A DNA stretch of 5,518 bases from positions 1-5,518 of the forward strand of contig JBNJEM010000544.1 of NCBI GenBank assembly GCA_051745935.1, in the 5' to 3' direction. The notes below the pieces were generated by a model. That model was not told where the DNA came from, ran no database searches, and was given only the letters and a program-made list of their open reading frames with translations. This document shows, in pieces, positions 1 through 5,503 of the stretch. Position 1 is the stretch's first letter. Every line of letters starts with the position of its first letter. Position numbers and translations under genes: made by a program. The stretch comes from JBNJEM01 sp051745935. Its GTDB lineage: Bacteria; Planctomycetota; Planctomycetia; Pirellulales; Pirellulaceae.

Positions 1-419
1 CCGTTGTTCGCGTCAAGGCAATACAGATAGCCGTCGTCCGATACAAAATAGACCTTGCCTTCCCAGGCGACTGGCGCGAAGCGGACAGGCCCTTCGGCAA
101 AGAACCGCCACCGCTCCTGACCGGTCTCGGTATCCAGGGCCGTGACGCTGTCGGTGACCATCGAGGGGACGAACATGTGGCGATCGACCACCACCGGCTC
201 GTACGAGGCGTCGTAAGCCAGCCGAACTTCGTGAGGAAACGCTGGCCGGGGCGCCGGCAGCTCGCGGGCCCAGAGCAGTTCCAGGCTGGCCGGCAACTCA
301 TGGGGCGATGCCGCGGCGCGCCCCGCGTCGTGACGAAACTGTGGCCAGTCCGCCGCTTGCGCTCGAGCGGTCGGAAGGAAAACCAGGACGACTAGCGCGA
401 GAGGGAATCGCTTGTTCAT
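1..419 (-). CDS. Secreted PQQ-like beta-propeller repeat protein, N-terminal part (runs off left edge)
   Basis: Reading the minus strand from the ATG at 419-417 gives 139 complete codons that stay open to the window edge, so the C-terminus is missing. Residues 1-20 or 1-23 form a Sec-type signal peptide (basic NKR, hydrophobic LALVVLVFL, then ARA or AQA as cleavage site). DWPQFRHDAGR at about 24-34 is the signature that opens many planctomycete PQQ-like (quinoprotein/PQQ_2) propellers. Blade motifs follow: VTALDTETGQERWRF and, further on, VYFVSDDGYLYCLDANNG. The mature protein should be periplasmic. In this family the fold is clear, but most members are not shown to bind PQQ or to be dehydrogenases, so I assign no reaction. 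The start at 419 is preferred over the out-of-frame ATG at 423-421, because only the frame from 419 encodes the signal peptide and propeller, and GGAG at 431-428 lies 8 nt upstream. The gene is divergent from the downstream operon. Family call is firm; function is open. Confidence 0.93.
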   Translation of the reverse strand, partial: MNKRFPLALVVLVFLPTARAQAADWPQFRHDAGRAAASPHELPASLELLWARELPAPRPAFPHEVRLAYDASYEPVVVDRHMFVPSMVTDSVTALDTETGQERWRFFAEGPVRFAPVAWEGKVYFVSDDGYLYCLDANN

Positions 420-424
420 TCATT

Positions 425-463
425 ATTCTCCGTGTGCGTCTCAATTCTCCGTGTGCGTCTCAA
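425..463 (-). repeat. 19-bp perfect tandem duplication carrying the Shine-Dalgarno of the PQQ-like gene
   Basis: The unit TTCTCCGTGTGCGTCTCAA (plus-strand reading) occurs at 426-444 and again, identically, at 445-463; the A at 425 also matches the A at 444. On the minus strand each unit contains GGAGAA. The proximal copy (GGAG at 431-428) sits 8 nt before the ATG and is the likely ribosome-binding site. The distal copy (450-447) is 27 nt away and too far to serve this start. Seen directly; any regulatory effect is inference. Confidence 0.85.
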
Positions 464-756
464 ATCGGGTTGGGTCCGCGGTGTGCCAACTCATTGAACG
501 CCAGAACGCGGTGGGGAGGACACTTCGGCCACCGCCGGGCAAGACCGATGCAAGCCACGAACCGGCGTGCGCGTCACGGGCAGGGCTGTTCATGGTGGAC
601 ATGCTTAATCCACTGTGTAATACAGGACGGTCGGCGAGAACTTGTACTGTATCATGGTGATGTGGCCCGTGCAAGCAGCGTGTGGCGCGGCGACTGGAAT
701 GGAACTCGCATTGACCCTCGGTATGCGGGGTCGGCCAAGGAACGGCTCGGAAACAA

Positions 757-1012
757 CGTAACCGTTCACGAGTGGGGAGAAAGGGAACCGCTGATAAACG
801 ATGATAAACGCAAATAGTCAGGTATCTAGAAGAAGCAAGAGGCCGGTGCCGCCGCGTCGAAGGATTTGCCTCGTAGCCGATCTCACGGTACTTGAGTCCC
901 CCTGTCATTGATGCCTTCGCCCCATTTTGGCGACAGCGTGGTCTCAGCTTTGAATCTGCCTTGCATCAGCGTTCATTAGCGGATATCGGTATTTTGCCCG
1001 TGAACGGTTACG
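757..1012. mobile_element. Possible MITE-like or solo element bounded by perfect 14-bp inverted repeats
   Basis: CGTAACCGTTCACG at 757-770 is the exact reverse complement of CGTGAACGGTTACG at 999-1012, giving 14/14 matching inverted ends around 228 bp. The ends begin GTAA when read from 759 inward, which recalls the terminal repeats of IS66-family elements; that comparison is from memory. The interior encodes no transposase. It carries TGATAAACG twice at a 10-bp period (792-800, 802-810), part of a 'GCTGATAAACG' type motif. The 8 bp outside each end (AAACAACG and CGGCGGAT if the ends are GTAA/TTAC) do not match, so no target-site duplication supports a recent insertion. It may instead be a decayed remnant, or two sites for a DNA-binding protein. 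Confidence 0.4.
792..810. repeat. Short 10-bp-period repeat, TGATAAACG twice
   Basis: TGATAAACG occurs at 792-800 and 802-810 inside the segment bounded by the 14-bp inverted repeats. Similar 'CGCTGATAAACG' runs are, as I recall, scattered in intergenic DNA of environmental planctomycetes and related bacteria with no assigned role. Only two units are present here, so it is a weak feature by itself. Confidence 0.45.
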
Positions 1013-1134
1013 GCGGATGAATGTGTTCTGGAGCATAATGCGTCTTCCCCATCGGTAAGCTCAACCGTTCCCCCGTCATTATCCGGCGCAATTCACCAGT
1101 GCTCTCGCGCACTTCCAAACCCCCGCTCCTTGAT

Positions 1135-1163
1135 TTGACACGTATCGGACCCGGCATTACGCT
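1135..1163 (+). promoter_or_regulatory. Possible sigma70-type promoter with no gene behind it
   Basis: A perfect TTGACA at 1135-1140 is followed after exactly 17 bp by TACGCT at 1158-1163, which matches the -10 consensus at three of six positions. No credible reading frame starts downstream, but a group of hairpins does (1187-1281). The -10 is weak, so this is a candidate only. Confidence 0.3.
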
Positions 1164-1186
1164 GTCGGGTGAATCTCGTGGCCTAA

Positions 1187-1281
1187 GGAGCGCGGACCTC
1201 CGGTGCTCCGCGCCGAGCCGGCCAACGCCTCGCCTGGCCCCGGCGGGCCCACGGTCGGGGCCCCTGATGGGATTGTCCCAT
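1187..1281 (+). ncRNA. Cluster of three GC-rich hairpins; candidate structured RNA
   Basis: Three perfect inverted repeats lie in a row. GCGCGGA (1190-1196) pairs with TCCGCGC (1207-1213), with an alternative GGAGC (1187-1191) with GCTCC (1205-1209). GGCCCCG (1236-1242) pairs with CGGGGCC (1256-1262). ATGGGA (1267-1272) pairs with TCCCAT (1276-1281) around a 3-nt loop. They begin about 20 nt after the expected start of the possible promoter at 1135-1163. No T-tract follows the last stem, so a classical intrinsic terminator is not shown. The stretch could be a small RNA, a relic repeat, or chance pairing in GC-rich DNA. I do not recognise it as a known RNA family. Confidence 0.25.
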
Positions 1282-1540
1282 GGATAAACCCGTTTCATAT
1301 GCTAGAATGCCATGATGGACGCACCCGTTGGCTCGTTTTTGCCTCCATGGACTGCTTCAGTAGCCCCACCACTACCCCCACCGAACAGTCCGGAGCCACC
1401 AATGGAAAGATCGGGCTGCTGGTCGAAAGCTTACCGCGGAGTGCTGAAGAGTTATATCTTTACCATACTTCAGGCGGTCGGATTGGTTCGGGTGGAACGC
1501 TGCCCGACGCAAGCCGTCCTCCCGTTGGTCGGACTCCCGG

Positions 1541-1569
1541 CGGACAAAGTCATCCGCGACCGGTATAAT
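1541..1569 (+). promoter_or_regulatory. Sigma70-type promoter of the oxidoreductase-HEAT-LRR operon
   Basis: A perfect TATAAT is at 1564-1569. CGGACA at 1541-1546, four of six matches to TTGACA, lies exactly 17 bp upstream. Transcription would start near 1576, leaving a leader of about 28 nt before the ATG at 1604. This is the best promoter match in the window and sits directly before the first gene of the operon. Confidence 0.6.
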
Positions 1570-1603
1570 AGCCCTCTACTGAAACCTAACAGAAAGGTGA
1601 ATC

Positions 1604-2941
1604 ATGACTGATCGAAAAGTGAACGTGCCGCGGCGAAGTTTTTTGAAGACCGCCGGCGCGGCGACTGCCGGCGCGGTCGCCTCTCCGTACCTTTTGCCCT
1701 CCCGCGCGTTGGGCGCCAATGAAAAGCTCACGTTCGGTCACATCGGCGTGGGTGGGATGGGAGGCCATCATTTGCGCGACATGAAATCGCGCATGGATCG
1801 CGGGGAAGTCAACATTGCGGCGGTTTGCGACATCGACGAACGGCGGCTGACGAACGCCTCGCGGACGGCGGGCCCTCAAGCCGATGTTTACCGCGACTAC
1901 CGCTACGTGCTGGAGCGAGACGATATTGACGCCGTGGTCATTGCGACGCCCGACCACCTGCACGCCTTGCAGACGGTCCACGCCGCGGAATGTGGCAAGC
2001 ACATTTACGTGGAGAAGCCGGCCTGCTGCACGGTTGCCGAAGGCAGGGCGATGATAGAAGCCTGCAATCGCGCCAACGTTGCGGTCCAGGTTGGCTCGCA
2101 GGGGCGAAGTCAGCCCGAGGCTTACCTGGCCCATCGCTACTTGGCCAACGACAACATCGGAAAGGTCCGCCGCGTGGACTGCTGGCACTATCCGAGCCCG
2201 TCGGGGGCGACGAAGCCCAACAGCGAACCGCCCGAACACATCGACTGGGACCTGTGGCTGGGCCCGCTCCGCTGGCGACCGTTCAATCCCGGATACCTGC
2301 ACGGTACGTTCCGGTGGATCATGGAATCGGGCGGGGGACAGATACGCGACCGGGGCGCTCACGTGATGAGCTGTGCCATGTGGTGGATGGGCGCCGACGG
2401 CACCGGACCGGTTACGGTCGAGGCGACGGGCGAGGCGCCGAAACGCGGCCTTTGGGATTCCGCCGTCAAAATCAACGTGACGTACACGTTCAAGGATCCG
2501 GACTGGGTGCTCACATGGAATCAGCCCGGCACCCCCATCCCGCCCGAAGAGCGAACTGGCCGCGAGCCCGGCGGCAAGATCTCTCGTCCGGGCTACGGCG
2601 CGCTGTATACCGGTACCGATGGCACGTTCCACCACTGGGGCGGCGATGGCGGCACCTGGGCCGAACGCAAGGCCCGCGAATGGGAACCGGGCCCGGATGC
2701 CAAGGACGTTTACCAAAGCCCCGGGCACAAGGAGGACTGGTTCGCGGGCATCAAGACCGGACGCAAGACGATCATGAACGTCGAGGCCGGCGCTGACGTG
2801 GCCATTCTGACCGTTCTTGGCAACCTGTCGTTTCTGCTCGGCCGGAAACTTAACTGGGATCACGACAAGCGGGAGATCGTTGGCGACGAGCAGGCACGAC
2901 GCCTGATGGACCGTCCGCAGCGTTATCCCTATGTGATCTGA
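1604..2941 (+). CDS. Tat-exported Gfo/Idh/MocA family oxidoreductase
   Basis: A 445-residue NAD(P)-dependent oxidoreductase, a usual length for the exported planctomycete branch. The N-terminus carries a twin-arginine signal (P9-R-R-S-F-L-K15), then an Ala/Gly-rich segment (16-26), so the enzyme is probably folded with cofactor in the cytoplasm and exported by Tat. The Rossmann domain begins near 42: GVGGMG at 48-53 is the dinucleotide loop, CDID at 75-78 ends the second strand, ATPDHLH at 114-120 follows, and EKP at 137-139 supplies the family's conserved lysine (K138). The substrate domain shows DWDLWLGP (214-221) and GGGQIRDRGAH (243-253), with D249 and H253 at the usual conserved positions. 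It ends in NWDHDKREIVGDEQA, a typical tail of this branch. AAAGGTG at 1593-1599 is the ribosome-binding site. First gene of a probable three-gene operon. Substrate unknown; sugars or sugar derivatives are usual for the family. Confidence 0.95.
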   Translation: MTDRKVNVPRRSFLKTAGAATAGAVASPYLLPSRALGANEKLTFGHIGVGGMGGHHLRDMKSRMDRGEVNIAAVCDIDERRLTNASRTAGPQADVYRDYRYVLERDDIDAVVIATPDHLHALQTVHAAECGKHIYVEKPACCTVAEGRAMIEACNRANVAVQVGSQGRSQPEAYLAHRYLANDNIGKVRRVDCWHYPSPSGATKPNSEPPEHIDWDLWLGPLRWRPFNPGYLHGTFRWIMESGGGQIRDRGAHVMSCAMWWMGADGTGPVTVEATGEAPKRGLWDSAVKINVTYTFKDPDWVLTWNQPGTPIPPEERTGREPGGKISRPGYGALYTGTDGTFHHWGGDGGTWAERKAREWEPGPDAKDVYQSPGHKEDWFAGIKTGRKTIMNVEAGADVAILTVLGNLSFLLGRKLNWDHDKREIVGDEQARRLMDRPQRYPYVI

Positions 2942-3004
2942 CCTGCCGCGACTACTAGATCCATTCGAACAACAATCACACTCAAACATGCAAAGGTTCC
3001 TTGT

Positions 3005-3577
3005 ATGGACGATCAATTGACACTCGACACGCTTATTGAACGGATCGAAAGCGAAGACGCCGACGTTCGCGCCGCCGCTCGAGACAATGCCGGCCAGGTG
3101 GGGGCGGCCGCCATCGCGCCGCTGGCGAAAATCGCGTGCGAAGGCGACTTCGAGATCGCCCGGGCCGCCAACCGCGCGATGCGGAATGTCGTGTACCACG
3201 CCGGGCGGCCCGGCGCGGCGGAAGAGGCGAAGGCCGTATCCGAGGGGCTGGTCAAGCTGGTGGGGCCCGAGCCGCCGCTGCAATTTCGCCGCGACGTGAT
3301 GTGGATGCTTTGGCAGATCGCGGGTCCCGAAGCCGTCGAACCGGTCGCCGCGTTGCTGGACAACCCCGATCTTCGCGAGGACGCCCGCATGTGCTTGGAA
3401 GGCCTTCCGGCGGCCGAGGCCGTCGAGGCGCTTCAGGCGGAATTGGGGACGGCGCCGGACGACTTCAAACCGGCCCTGGCCCACTCGCTGCGCAAACGCG
3501 GAGTCACCGTGCCCGACGTACCAGATCTGCGTCTGGTGCCCACCAAGGAAACCAGCGTAACACCGGTGGGGCGTTGA
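3005..3577 (+). CDS. Small HEAT-repeat protein
   Basis: A 190-residue, mostly helical protein read as degenerate HEAT repeats. Approximate units are 8-45 (LIERIESEDADVRAAARDNA, then IAPLAKIA), 48-86 (FEIARAANRAMRNVVYHAGR), 92-119 (FRRDVMWMLWQIAG, then AVEPVAALL), 121-149 (LREDARMCLEGLP, then AVEALQAEL) and a last half-unit near 152-166. The RRDVMWMLWQIAG and REDARMCLEGLP signatures resemble a HEAT family I recall being encoded beside Gfo/Idh/MocA oxidoreductases in planctomycetes. There is no signal peptide or membrane segment, so it is probably cytoplasmic and likely a protein-binding scaffold; no catalytic motif is seen. AAAGG at 2992-2996 lies 8 nt before the ATG. It starts 63 bp after the oxidoreductase and ends 61 bp before the LRR gene, consistent with co-transcription. 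Partner unknown. Confidence 0.88.
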   Translation: MDDQLTLDTLIERIESEDADVRAAARDNAGQVGAAAIAPLAKIACEGDFEIARAANRAMRNVVYHAGRPGAAEEAKAVSEGLVKLVGPEPPLQFRRDVMWMLWQIAGPEAVEPVAALLDNPDLREDARMCLEGLPAAEAVEALQAELGTAPDDFKPALAHSLRKRGVTVPDVPDLRLVPTKETSVTPVGR

Positions 3578-3593
3578 GCGACCGGACGTGCGA

Positions 3594-3629
3594 TGGCTCG
3601 CCACTGACAGGTGGCTCGCGACTGACAAA
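3594..3629 (+). repeat. Imperfect 18-bp tandem duplication before the LRR gene
   Basis: TGGCTCGCCACTGACAGG (3594-3611) is followed at once by TGGCTCGCGACTGACAAA (3612-3629), 15 of 18 identical. The second copy runs into the ribosome-binding site of the LRR gene (AAGGAG at 3628-3633). Because 18 is a multiple of three, the duplication keeps the reading frame open upstream of the LRR start. This creates a spurious in-frame ATG at 3588. Confidence 0.75.
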
Positions 3630-3638
3630 GGAGACGTG

Positions 3639-4955
3639 ATGAAGGTGAGATCCTGGGCTTGGCTGTTGCTGTTGAGTATCCCTGTTTTTTCGGCGGGGTG
3701 TCCCGCGCCGGAACAGCCGGAAGACGTGGCGGCGCCTGAATCGGACAATGGTCGCGCCGGGGCGCATGCCGAGCCGGAGGCCGAAGGGCTTCCGGCGTCC
3801 TCCCGGCCGGAAAAAGGCGATTCGAAAACAGTCACGTTGTCGGCCGAAGCCCGGGCGGCGGTGGCGATGGTTGACGAGCTTGGCGGAGCGGTCGAGCGCG
3901 ATGAAGCCGGCCGGGTGATCGCGGTCGACTTGGGCGATCAGACCGTCTCCGACGACGAGGTTCGGAAGCTTGCGCCGTTGAGCGACCTGGAGCTGCTTTC
4001 GCTTACTGGCACGGGCATCACCGACGAATCGGTGCCCATCCTCACGCAACTCACGCGTCTAGAGCACCTGGAACTCGATAATACCGTCGTCACCGATGAC
4101 GGCGTGGCCCAGCTTGCTGCCTTGAAGGAGCTCGGCTACTTGCAGCTTCGCCGGATGACCCGCATGACCGACCAGGCATTGGAGAGCCTGGCTGAGTTGC
4201 CGAACCTTCGGTATCTGCATCTGCGCGACAATTATATCAGCGACGCGGGGCTTCAGGCTATCGCGCAAATGCCGAAGCTGCGTTTGCTCGACGTGCGCGG
4301 CAGCGACATGATCGGCGACGCGGGTATCGCGGAACTGGTCGACATGGAAAGCCTCGTGGGACTGCGCGTGCGGAGCCGATCGGTCGGCGACACCGGCATG
4401 GAGAGTCTTGCGCGAATGAAGCAACTCCGAACGCTCGCCGTGGAGGATTCCTTGGCGCTGAGCGACTACGGGCTGGAACATCTGGCGGCTCTCCGCGAAT
4501 TGGACGACCTTTCGCTCGCCCAAGCGTTCAATGTGACGGATGCGGGTTTGGAGCCGCTCGGCAAACTGACGAAGCTCCGGCGTCTGAATCTGCGACGGCT
4601 CGGACTCGGCGGCCAGGGTCTGGTACACCTGAAGGATCTTGCACGGCTTTCCACGCTCGATTTGGGTGGTACGGCGGTAAGTGATCAATCGCTCGAACAC
4701 CTGGAACAGTTTCCGGCGCTTGCGTGGCTGAACCTCATGATGACGCCAGTGACGGATGCGGGCGTCAAACGCCTGGCCGAGTTGTCGTCGCTCGAATGGT
4801 TGAGTTTACAACAAACGGAGATTAGCGACGATGCCGTCAACGATCTGGCGCGTCTACAGTCGCTTACCGATCTCGACGTCTCGCAAACCCAAATCACCGA
4901 GGCCGGTCTGGGACGCCTGCGGGCAGCGCTGCCCAACACTCGCATCAGCCCATGA
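3639..4955 (+). CDS. Leucine-rich-repeat lipoprotein (14 'TDAGL'-type repeats)
   Basis: A 438-residue protein starting at the ATG at 3639, chosen because AAGGAG (3628-3633) lies 5 nt upstream and a lipoprotein signal follows directly: MKVR, WAWLLLLSIPVF, then lipobox SAGC with C21 as the lipidation site. C21 is the only cysteine in the protein. The ATG at 3588 would add 17 residues and bury the signal. Residues 22-60 are a Pro/Glu/Ala-rich linker. From about 103 to the end, 14 units of 24-25 residues begin with (V/I)(S/T)D-x-x-(L/V) (for example ITDESV, ISDAGL, VTDAGV) and continue L-x-x-L-x-x-L-x-L. The last unit ends LPNTRIS, a common cap in planctomycete LRRs. Unit 10 (LGGQGL) lacks the conserved Ser/Thr-Asp. 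The protein is probably membrane-anchored and periplasm-facing, serving for protein or ligand binding. No enzyme domain is present. Last gene of the probable operon; partner unknown. Confidence 0.93.
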   Translation: MKVRSWAWLLLLSIPVFSAGCPAPEQPEDVAAPESDNGRAGAHAEPEAEGLPASSRPEKGDSKTVTLSAEARAAVAMVDELGGAVERDEAGRVIAVDLGDQTVSDDEVRKLAPLSDLELLSLTGTGITDESVPILTQLTRLEHLELDNTVVTDDGVAQLAALKELGYLQLRRMTRMTDQALESLAELPNLRYLHLRDNYISDAGLQAIAQMPKLRLLDVRGSDMIGDAGIAELVDMESLVGLRVRSRSVGDTGMESLARMKQLRTLAVEDSLALSDYGLEHLAALRELDDLSLAQAFNVTDAGLEPLGKLTKLRRLNLRRLGLGGQGLVHLKDLARLSTLDLGGTAVSDQSLEHLEQFPALAWLNLMMTPVTDAGVKRLAELSSLEWLSLQQTEISDDAVNDLARLQSLTDLDVSQTQITEAGLGRLRAALPNTRISP

Positions 4956-4984
4956 CCCGGACGAGCCGAAACCATACCGGGTTA
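4953..4984 (+). terminator. Weak terminator-like stem after the LRR gene
   Basis: TGACCCGG (4953-4960) pairs with CCGGGTTA (4977-4984), eight pairs including one G-T, around a 16-nt loop. It begins at the stop codon of the LRR gene. No T-tract follows, so intrinsic termination is not demonstrated. It may protect the 3' end of the mRNA or be incidental. Confidence 0.3.
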
Positions 4985-5161
4985 GGCTGGCCTGGCAAGC
5001 TTCTTAAGGTACTGTGGCTTCGACGGCTTCGACTTGAATCAACAGGCTGCTGGATCTCATCGATCCCCAAGCGTTGAAGATCCACCCGCGGGCACCATCA
5101 TGATCCCGCTGCGTCAGATCTTGTACAGCCCGTACCCTCTCCCGCGCCCATCGCTTTCCGG
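4985..5161. other. Non-coding stretch after the operon, little recognisable content
   Basis: There is no credible gene; the open frame at 5034-5255 runs through the palindromes and has no ribosome-binding site or domain. Minor structure includes a perfect 9-bp tandem repeat GGCTTCGAC (5016-5024, 5025-5033), a short stem GGATC/GATCC (5052-5056, 5062-5066) and a CCCGCGGG palindrome (5085-5092). None is persuasive as a functional site. Confidence 0.5.
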
Positions 5162-5185
5162 GACCCCCACGAGCTTGCTCGTGGG
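5162..5185. repeat. REP-like palindrome (complete copy)
   Basis: CCCACGAG (5166-5173) and CTCGTGGG (5178-5185) form a perfect 8-bp stem around CTTG. The element starts GACCC at 5162. A half copy of the same sequence lies at 5229-5245. Palindromes of this CCCACGAGC type are, from memory, common between genes in planctomycete genomes. Their mobility, perhaps by a REP-associated tyrosine transposase, is inference. Confidence 0.65.
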
Positions 5186-5228
5186 TGAACCAGATGGTCA
5201 GCTACCACCCCTGCGCCAATCCCTCCTA

Positions 5229-5245
5229 GACCCCCACGAGCTTGC
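5229..5245. repeat. REP-like palindrome, left half only
   Basis: GACCCCCACGAGCTTGC at 5229-5245 is identical over 17 bp to 5162-5178 of the complete copy. It then diverges (GATTT), so the right arm is missing and no stem can form. This looks like a truncated second copy in the same orientation, 67 bp downstream. Confidence 0.6.
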
Positions 5246-5275
5246 GATTTGTTGATTTAGTGGATGGTGGTGTCA

Positions 5276-5296
5276 GCTAGCTGTATGCGAGCTAGC
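5276..5296. repeat. 7-bp inverted repeat
   Basis: GCTAGCT (5276-5282) pairs with AGCTAGC (5290-5296) around a 7-nt spacer. No T-tract or gene is adjacent. It could be a dyad operator or one more palindrome of this repeat-rich tail. Confidence 0.35.
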
Positions 5297-5452
5297 ACGG
5301 AAGTGTTGCGTGTCCGCTTTGTGGCGGGTGGTAAGGCCCCACGGCTGGGCTGGTGAATAGTCGGGGAGCTGAATCGGATAGCGAAAATGCGCAGTGCGAG
5401 TCTGTTGCGTTATTCAAAGCGCGAGCATCGAAAACGCGCGCACGCCGCGAAC
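5297..5452. other. Gene-free stretch, nothing recognisable
   Basis: I see no gene, RNA or clear repeat here on either strand. It separates the REP-like palindromes from the hairpins at the right edge. Confidence 0.4.
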
Positions 5453-5468
5453 CGGTCGGTACCAACCG
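5453..5468. repeat. Near-perfect 16-bp palindrome
   Basis: CGGTCGGTACCAACCG is palindromic except for one mismatched pair. It lies just before the right-edge hairpins and may belong to the same repeat unit. Confidence 0.35.
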
Positions 5469-5474
5469 TCCGCC

Positions 5475-5491
5475 TCTGGCCGGAGGCCAGA
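5475..5491. repeat. Palindromic hairpin, 7-bp stem and GGA loop
   Basis: TCTGGCC (5475-5481) and GGCCAGA (5485-5491) pair perfectly around GGA. It is followed after 12 bp by a second hairpin at 5504-5518. Together they look like a composite repeat unit, different in sequence from the CCCACGAG element at 5162. Confidence 0.6.
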
Positions 5492-5503
5492 CACACCTTA
5501 GCC

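Larger units (their letters stand above)
464..1540. other. Long divergent intergenic region without a convincing gene
   Basis: About 1.1 kb separates the minus-strand PQQ-like gene from the promoter of the plus-strand operon. Open frames here (for example 441-908 minus, 1008-1298 minus, 1203-1568 plus, 1312-1611 plus) give low-complexity, Arg/Pro/Ser-rich translations with no recognisable domain and no clear ribosome-binding site. The last two overlap the operon promoter. I see no tRNA (no convincing T-loop) and no rRNA. The notable contents are listed separately: the 14-bp inverted repeat at 757/999 and the promoter-plus-hairpin stretch at 1135-1281. A TTGGCA at 489-484 on the minus strand could be a -35 for the PQQ-like gene, but the matching -10 (GATTTG) is poor. 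The region could hold a decayed gene or element. Confidence 0.6.

Noticed and set aside
613..652. CTGT/ACAG and ATACAG/CTGTAT dyads suggesting a LexA-like or other operator
   Set aside because: Arms are only 4-6 bp with irregular spacing, and they match no operator I can name. Chance is a sufficient explanation.
713..732. GACCC/GGGTC inverted repeat
   Set aside because: A 5-bp stem in GC-rich DNA is expected by chance, and nothing adjacent supports a function.
441..908. 155-codon minus-strand frame upstream of the PQQ-like gene
   Set aside because: The translation is low-complexity with no domain. It crosses one end of the 14-bp inverted-repeat segment and runs into the duplicated leader of the PQQ-like gene.
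1063..1070. AACCGTTC, possible third copy of the core of the 14-bp inverted repeat
   Set aside because: Only 8 bp match and the flanks diverge, so it is not evidence for another element end.
1203..1611. Two overlapping open frames (1203-1568 and 1312-1611) before the operon
   Set aside because: No ribosome-binding site and no recognisable domain. Both overlap the operon promoter, and the second runs past the oxidoreductase start codon.
1990..2796. 268-codon plus-strand frame inside the oxidoreductase gene
   Set aside because: An alternate-frame shadow, Arg/Gly-rich, inside a gene whose own frame shows all family motifs.
1586..3835. 749-codon open frame on the minus strand covering the oxidoreductase, the HEAT gene and the start of the LRR gene
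   Set aside because: It is antisense to three genes with clear domains, and its translation is His/Arg/Ala-rich with no domain. It is explained by GC-biased codon use on the plus strand.
5034..5255. 73-codon plus-strand frame in the tail
   Set aside because: It reads through the REP-like palindrome and its half copy, with no ribosome-binding site or domain.
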